A stretch of DNA of 64,000 nt from NCBI RefSeq assembly GCF_026913205.2, contig NZ_CP168151.1, positions 682,001 through 746,000 on the forward strand, given 5' to 3'. This document shows positions 60,929-64,000 of the stretch, in pieces (the first letter of the stretch is position 1; every line of letters starts with the position of its first letter). The translations under genes and the position numbers were made by a program. Source of the stretch: Lentilactobacillus sp. SPB1-3 (GTDB lineage: Bacteria; Bacillota; Bacilli; Lactobacillales; Lactobacillaceae). The notes under the pieces are model-generated. The model saw nothing but the letters and a program-made list of their open reading frames with translations, made no database searches and was not told where the DNA came from.

Positions 60929-61477
60929 ATGAACAATTTGAATGAACAACAAAAAGTTATCGTAGCACTGAATGGTGATGATGAAGTATTCGAGGAGCTC
61001 TTTATTCAGTATTATCCTGTAGCTAGAAAAATTCAGAATAATTTTTTCGTTTCTGGAATGGATAAAGATGATTGGGATCAGGAATCCCGAATTATTTTAT
61101 ATAAGGCTATGCAAAAATTTAATCCCAGTATGCGGGTGAGTTTTGGTAGTTTTTACAGTCGCTCTTTGAGAAACCGGGCAATTGATTTAGTTCGACTAAA
61201 TAATGCTCAAAAAAGGGTGCCGGATAATCAAGTATCTTCAATAGATGTGAATGAGAATTATTATTCAGACACAGTGATGGATGATGCTTCCACGTGTCCT
61301 GAGAGAACGACTATGTATTTGGAGCGTTTCGAATGGGTGTTAGGCGAATGTTCTGATATGGAACGTGAGGCCTTAATGAATATGATTTCGGAACCTAATA
61401 AAAATTTAGAATTAAATGAAAATCGTGCTTTAACAAATGCATTCGAGCGGTGTCGCCGAAAATTTAAAAATGACTAA
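60929..61477 (+). CDS. sigH: Alternative sigma factor of the SigH/ComX (competence) type
   Basis: A sigma-70-like factor of about 182 residues. A region-2-like segment (about 20-90, FEELFIQYYPVARKIQ, then DQESRIILYKAMQKFNPS and SLRNRAIDLVRL) is followed by a less conserved region-4-like part (about 125-180). Its position between rae1 and rpmG-secE-nusG is that of Bacillus sigH; lactobacilli homologues control competence genes. The ATG at 60929 follows AAGGGAGA; the longer frame from 60872 would begin upstream of the RBS. Confidence 0.85.
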   Translation: MNNLNEQQKVIVALNGDDEVFEELFIQYYPVARKIQNNFFVSGMDKDDWDQESRIILYKAMQKFNPSMRVSFGSFYSRSLRNRAIDLVRLNNAQKRVPDNQVSSIDVNENYYSDTVMDDASTCPERTTMYLERFEWVLGECSDMEREALMNMISEPNKNLELNENRALTNAFERCRRKFKND

Positions 61478-61478
61478 A

Positions 61479-61507
61479 TTGACGATATCGTGATACAATG
61501 CTATGAT
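61479..61507 (+). promoter_or_regulatory. rpmG-secE promoter
   Basis: TTGACG (61479-61484), 17 bp, TATGAT (61502-61507), right after the sigH stop codon. Confidence 0.7.
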
Positions 61508-61533
61508 TGTTTTGCTTGTTAGGAGGTGCCAAA

Positions 61534-61683
61534 ATGGCACAAAGAAAGGCTGCTCTAGCTTGTTCAGTTTGTGGTTCAAGGAATTACATGATTCCCGTTA
61601 ACCCTAACCGTTCAGAGCGACTCGAGCTCAATAAATTCTGCAAACATTGCGGAAAGTATACATTGCACAAAGAAACTCGTTAA
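61534..61683 (+). CDS. rpmG: 50S ribosomal protein L33
   Basis: A 49-residue ribosomal protein. The two CxxC pairs (CSVCG near 10, CKHCG near 38) make it a zinc-binding form. [10 protein letters not shown] at the N-terminus and YTLHKETR at the end match L33. AGGAGGTG lies 6 nt before the ATG. It precedes secE by 31 bp, as in Firmicutes. Confidence 0.95.
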   Translation: MAQRKAALACSVCGSRNYMIPVNPNRSERLELNKFCKHCGKYTLHKETR

Positions 61684-61714
61684 TTAATTGTCTATAAAGT
61701 AGGGAGATTTAAAT

Positions 61715-61891
61715 TTGAGATTAGTAAACTTTTTTAAATCGGTAGTTGCTGAGATGAAAGTTGTTACTTGGCCAAATGCTAAGCAAACCAAAGATGATAC
61801 TAGTACTGTTGTTGGTACAGCAATTATCATGGCGATTTTTCTAGGAATCGTTGACTGGCTTGTTCAGTACGGTTTAACATTTTTATCGTAG
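61715..61891 (+). CDS. secE: Preprotein translocase subunit SecE
   Basis: A small Sec translocon subunit, 58 residues: an amphipathic N-terminus (LVNFFKSVVAEMKVVTWPN) with the conserved WP pair, then one membrane helix (about 35-55). The start is TTG at 61715, 7 nt after AGGGAGA. Flanked by rpmG and nusG as usual. Confidence 0.95.
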   Translation: MRLVNFFKSVVAEMKVVTWPNAKQTKDDTSTVVGTAIIMAIFLGIVDWLVQYGLTFLS

Positions 61892-61917
61892 TAAATGTCG
61901 CATTATCAGTAGATATT

Positions 61918-61926
61918 TGATATTAT
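61918..61926 (+). promoter_or_regulatory. Putative extended -10 promoter before nusG
   Basis: TGA-TATTAT with a weak TCGCAT -35 at 17 bp. Transcription would begin near 61933, immediately ahead of a terminator-like hairpin. Confidence 0.4.
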
Positions 61927-61936
61927 GTGTTTGAGG

Positions 61937-61960
61937 CCTGAATTTTTTCAGGTTTTTTTG
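61937..61960 (+). terminator. Terminator-like hairpin between secE and nusG
   Basis: CCTGAA-TTTT-TTCAGG followed by seven T. It may end rpmG-secE transcripts or act as a nusG attenuator. Confidence 0.7.
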
Positions 61961-62006
61961 TTTGTCGTAAATAATTACAGTGAGTTACTTAAAGGAGATT
62001 AAAGCA

Positions 62007-62555
62007 TTGGTTGAATCCGTTGAAAAAAGATGGTACGTGCTACATACGTACTCTGGTTATGAAAATAAAGTTAAGTTAAACCTTGATAGTCGTAAAGATT
62101 CGATGGGAATGGCTGATTACATCTTTAGAGTAGTGGTTCCTGAAACTGAGGAGCATGAAGTTAAAGATGGTAAAGATAAAGTAAAAATGGACAAGACCTT
62201 CCCAGGTTATGTATTAGTTGAAATGGTTATGACTGATCAAGCTTGGTATGTTGTTAGAAATACTCCAGGAGTAACAGGATTCGTTGGTTCTCATGGTCAA
62301 GGAAGCAAGCCAACTCCATTGTTAGATGATGAAGTTAGTCTTGTTCTCAAGCGTCTTGGAATGAGCACTCGTCATGAAGAGCTGGACGTTAATGTTGGCG
62401 ACACTGTTAAAATCATCGATGGTGCCTTTACTGGTTTAGATGGTAAGGTTACCGAAATCGATAACGAAAAAATGAGATTAAAAGTAAATATCGATATGTT
62501 TGGTAGAGAAACAAGTACTGAACTAGAGTTTGATCAAGTAGATACTGAAATCTAA
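62007..62555 (+). CDS. nusG: Transcription termination/antitermination factor NusG
   Basis: An RNA-polymerase-bound factor modulating pausing and linking to ribosomes. About 182 residues: NGN domain (KRWYVLHTYSGYENKVK at the start, then KTFPGYVLVEM and VRNTPGVTGFVG) and C-terminal KOW domain (GDTVKIIDGAFTGLDGKV, about 128-146). The start is TTG at 62007, 9 nt after GGAG; an in-frame GTG at 61980 lies before the RBS. Confidence 0.95.
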   Translation: MVESVEKRWYVLHTYSGYENKVKLNLDSRKDSMGMADYIFRVVVPETEEHEVKDGKDKVKMDKTFPGYVLVEMVMTDQAWYVVRNTPGVTGFVGSHGQGSKPTPLLDDEVSLVLKRLGMSTRHEELDVNVGDTVKIIDGAFTGLDGKVTEIDNEKMRLKVNIDMFGRETSTELEFDQVDTEI

Positions 62556-62576
62556 TAAATCAAATCAGGTGACATT

Positions 62577-63434
62577 ATGAAATTAATGTTGGCTTATGGA
62601 ATTTTTTTTATTGCGCTAGTAATTATTCTCGGCTTGGTTTGGACTTATGTGCATGCTGGAAAATTACTTTATTCTAAAAATAGCGTTGAATCACCCGATG
62701 AAAGTAATCGGGTGCCAACGCTATTTGTTCCTGGATTTTTTGGTAATCGGTTTTCGTTTGGCCGCTTATTGAGTAGATTAGTGAATGGTTTTCATGCGAA
62801 TAAGTCTATGGTAATCGTCGTGAAACGTGATGGATCATTGAAGGTTATTGGTGCACTTGATAAGTCTCGGCCGCTAATCCAAATCCTGTTTAGCAAGAAA
62901 ACAGTTAGGGTTAAAGAGCAAACTACTGCAATAATGAAAATTATTAATTTACTCAATTCCGATTATTCGATTAATAAGGTAAATCTAGTAGGGCACTCGA
63001 TGGGTTCGATTTCAGTAATTTGGTCGGCCACTAATATGGGGAAACAAACTCATACAGTCATTAATAAAGTGGTAACTATTGCAGGACCGTTTAATGACAT
63101 TGAAGTGGCCACTAATGCCCGTGGCATCGAACAGACTGAATTGAATGCTGATGGTCCAGTTAGTAGAAGTAAGGTCTATCAAGTCCTGTCTGAAACTATT
63201 AAAGACTTACCAACGAATACGCAAATTTTAAATATTGGTGGAATTTCTGATTCCAAGAGCAATAGTGATGGCGCGGTTTCCATCAATAGTGTGCGATCAC
63301 TAGGCTTTATCGTTAGACAAATTACCAAGAGATATCAAGAGTTAATAATCACAGGAAAAAATGCGAGTCATCGGTTGTTACACGAAAATCATCAGGTGGA
63401 CAAATCGCTGGCAGAATTTCTATGGGATTCTTAA
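62577..63434 (+). CDS. Membrane-anchored alpha/beta hydrolase (DUF915-like)
   Basis: 285 residues: one N-terminal hydrophobic anchor (about 3-24), then an alpha/beta hydrolase domain. The oxyanion region is PTLFVPGFFGN (about 48), the nucleophile elbow is VGHSMGS (about 142), the acid may be Asp in SNSDGAVS (about 225), and His lies in NASHRLLHEN. The substrate is unknown; it probably faces the cell exterior. It sits between nusG and rplK, which are usually adjacent. AGGTGA precedes the ATG by 4-5 nt. The rplK promoter follows at once. Confidence 0.82.
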   Translation: MKLMLAYGIFFIALVIILGLVWTYVHAGKLLYSKNSVESPDESNRVPTLFVPGFFGNRFSFGRLLSRLVNGFHANKSMVIVVKRDGSLKVIGALDKSRPLIQILFSKKTVRVKEQTTAIMKIINLLNSDYSINKVNLVGHSMGSISVIWSATNMGKQTHTVINKVVTIAGPFNDIEVATNARGIEQTELNADGPVSRSKVYQVLSETIKDLPTNTQILNIGGISDSKSNSDGAVSINSVRSLGFIVRQITKRYQELIITGKNASHRLLHENHQVDKSLAEFLWDS

Positions 63435-63441
63435 AAATCGG

Positions 63442-63470
63442 TTGTCGATGCTTCAAATATGTTGTATACT
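63442..63470 (+). promoter_or_regulatory. rplK promoter
   Basis: TTGTCG (63442-63447), 17 bp, TATACT (63465-63470). Confidence 0.7.
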
Positions 63471-63498
63471 ATCAAAGTATGTTTATTGCATACAAAAC

Positions 63499-63531
63499 GT
63501 GGGAGGAGAAATTTATATCTCCATTAACCAC
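63499..63531 (+). promoter_or_regulatory. rplK-rplA leader hairpin, probable L1 binding site
   Basis: GTGGGAGGAGA...TCTCC...CCAC folds into a stem interrupted by an asymmetric internal loop. This is the shape of the 23S-like L1 target in leaders of L11-L1 operons. A second small hairpin (GTATG...GCATAC) precedes it. Autorepression by L1 is known in other bacteria and inferred here. Confidence 0.5.
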
Positions 63532-63557
63532 ACACGGACTTAAGGAGGTTATGTCTC

Positions 63558-63983
63558 GTGGCAAAGAAAGTAGCAAACGTTGTTAAATTGCAAATTCCTG
63601 CGGGCAAAGCAACACCCGCTCCTCCTGTTGGTCCTGCGTTAGGACAAGCAGGTATCAACATCATGGGCTTTACTAAGGAATTTAATGCAAGAACTGCTGA
63701 TCAAGCAGGGATGATTATTCCAGTTGTAATTACTGTGTACGAAGATCGTTCATTCGACTTCATCACAAAGACTCCACCTGCTGCTGTTTTACTCAAGAAG
63801 GCTGCTGGTGTTCAAAAGGGTTCCGGCGAACCAAATGTTAACAAGGTTGCTAGTGTAACTAAAGACCAAGTTAAAGAAATTGCCGAAACTAAAATGCAAG
63901 ACCTAAACGCAGCTGACGTCGAAGCAGCAATGCGAATTATTGAAGGTACTGCTCGTAGTATGGGATTCACTGTCGAAGGATAG
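63558..63983 (+). CDS. rplK: 50S ribosomal protein L11
   Basis: 141 residues, complete: [20 protein letters not shown], then [19 protein letters not shown] and [14 protein letters not shown], forming the GTPase-associated centre with 23S rRNA. The start is GTG at 63558, 9 nt after AAGGAGG; an ATG at 63552 is out of frame. The window ends 17 bp after its stop, where rplA would be expected. Confidence 0.97.
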   Translation: MAKKVANVVKLQIPAGKATPAPPVGPALGQAGINIMGFTKEFNARTADQAGMIIPVVITVYEDRSFDFITKTPPAAVLLKKAAGVQKGSGEPNVNKVASVTKDQVKEIAETKMQDLNAADVEAAMRIIEGTARSMGFTVEG

Positions 63984-64000
63984 TCAATTTCATTTAAGAG

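Overview
The window is a stretch of core chromosome from a low-GC Gram-positive bacterium of the family Lactobacillaceae. This follows from the gene content (L-lactate dehydrogenase, cysteine aminopeptidase PepC, peptide symporter DtpT, TagA, the mini-III/RlmB/Rae1/SigH/L33/SecE/NusG/L11 string), from the 16S rRNA, and from strong AGGAGG ribosome binding sites used with many TTG starts. The 16S resembles heterofermentative groups such as Paucilactobacillus or Lentilactobacillus, but I cannot fix the genus by eye.

Layout. 1-6.2 kb: RNA helicase cshA, acpS-alr, a mazEF module, then a CBS/ACT-domain protein and L-ldh on the minus strand. 6.3-21.3 kb: the conserved pth-mfd-yabM-rqcP-divIC-yabR-tilS-hpt-ftsH-hslO-dusB-lysS string. 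21.3-26.8 kb: an rrn operon (tandem promoters, 16S, 23S, 5S, no spacer tRNA) followed by tRNA-Asn and tRNA-Thr. 27-34.4 kb: an orphan PTS IIB/IIA pair, dtpT, a phosphoesterase, a tandem duplication of tRNA-Tyr/tRNA-Gln, proC-nagA-gntR, and tagA. 34.5-43.8 kb: pncB-nadE, a P-type cation ATPase under a yybP-ykoY (Mn2+) riboswitch, a hypothetical gene, tex-sprT and thrB. 43.8-51.8 kb: tRNA-Leu, a HAD phosphatase, a mannose-family PTS (IIA-IIB-IIC-IID), an LCP ligase, an AEC transporter, gpmA and pepC. 51.9-64 kb: rpiA, dut-radA-yacL-gltX, cysS-mrnC-rlmB-rae1, sigH-like, rpmG-secE-nusG, an inserted alpha/beta hydrolase, and rplK with its leader.

Functionally the window is mostly information processing (transcription-repair coupling, tRNA modification and charging, rRNA, ribosome rescue, NusG/SecE/L11), envelope work (DivIC, a lipid flippase-like protein, LCP, TagA, Alr) and stress and ion homeostasis (MazEF, Hsp33, FtsH, c-di-AMP receptor, Mn2+ riboswitch). 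I see no prophage, insertion sequence, CRISPR array or defence island. The items most worth a second look are regulatory: the Mn2+ riboswitch in front of an ATPase that would otherwise be called Ca2+-transporting; the orphan PTS pair and shared ATTGGTATA operator-like sites; short hairpins directly downstream of promoters (pth, nusG); direct repeats before yabR; and the duplicated tRNA unit with structurally kept leader hairpins. I did not find a convincing new multi-gene system.

About 17 of the 58 coding genes appear to use TTG or GTG starts. For many genes I chose the start by ribosome-binding-site spacing, so it may differ from a longest-reading-frame call.
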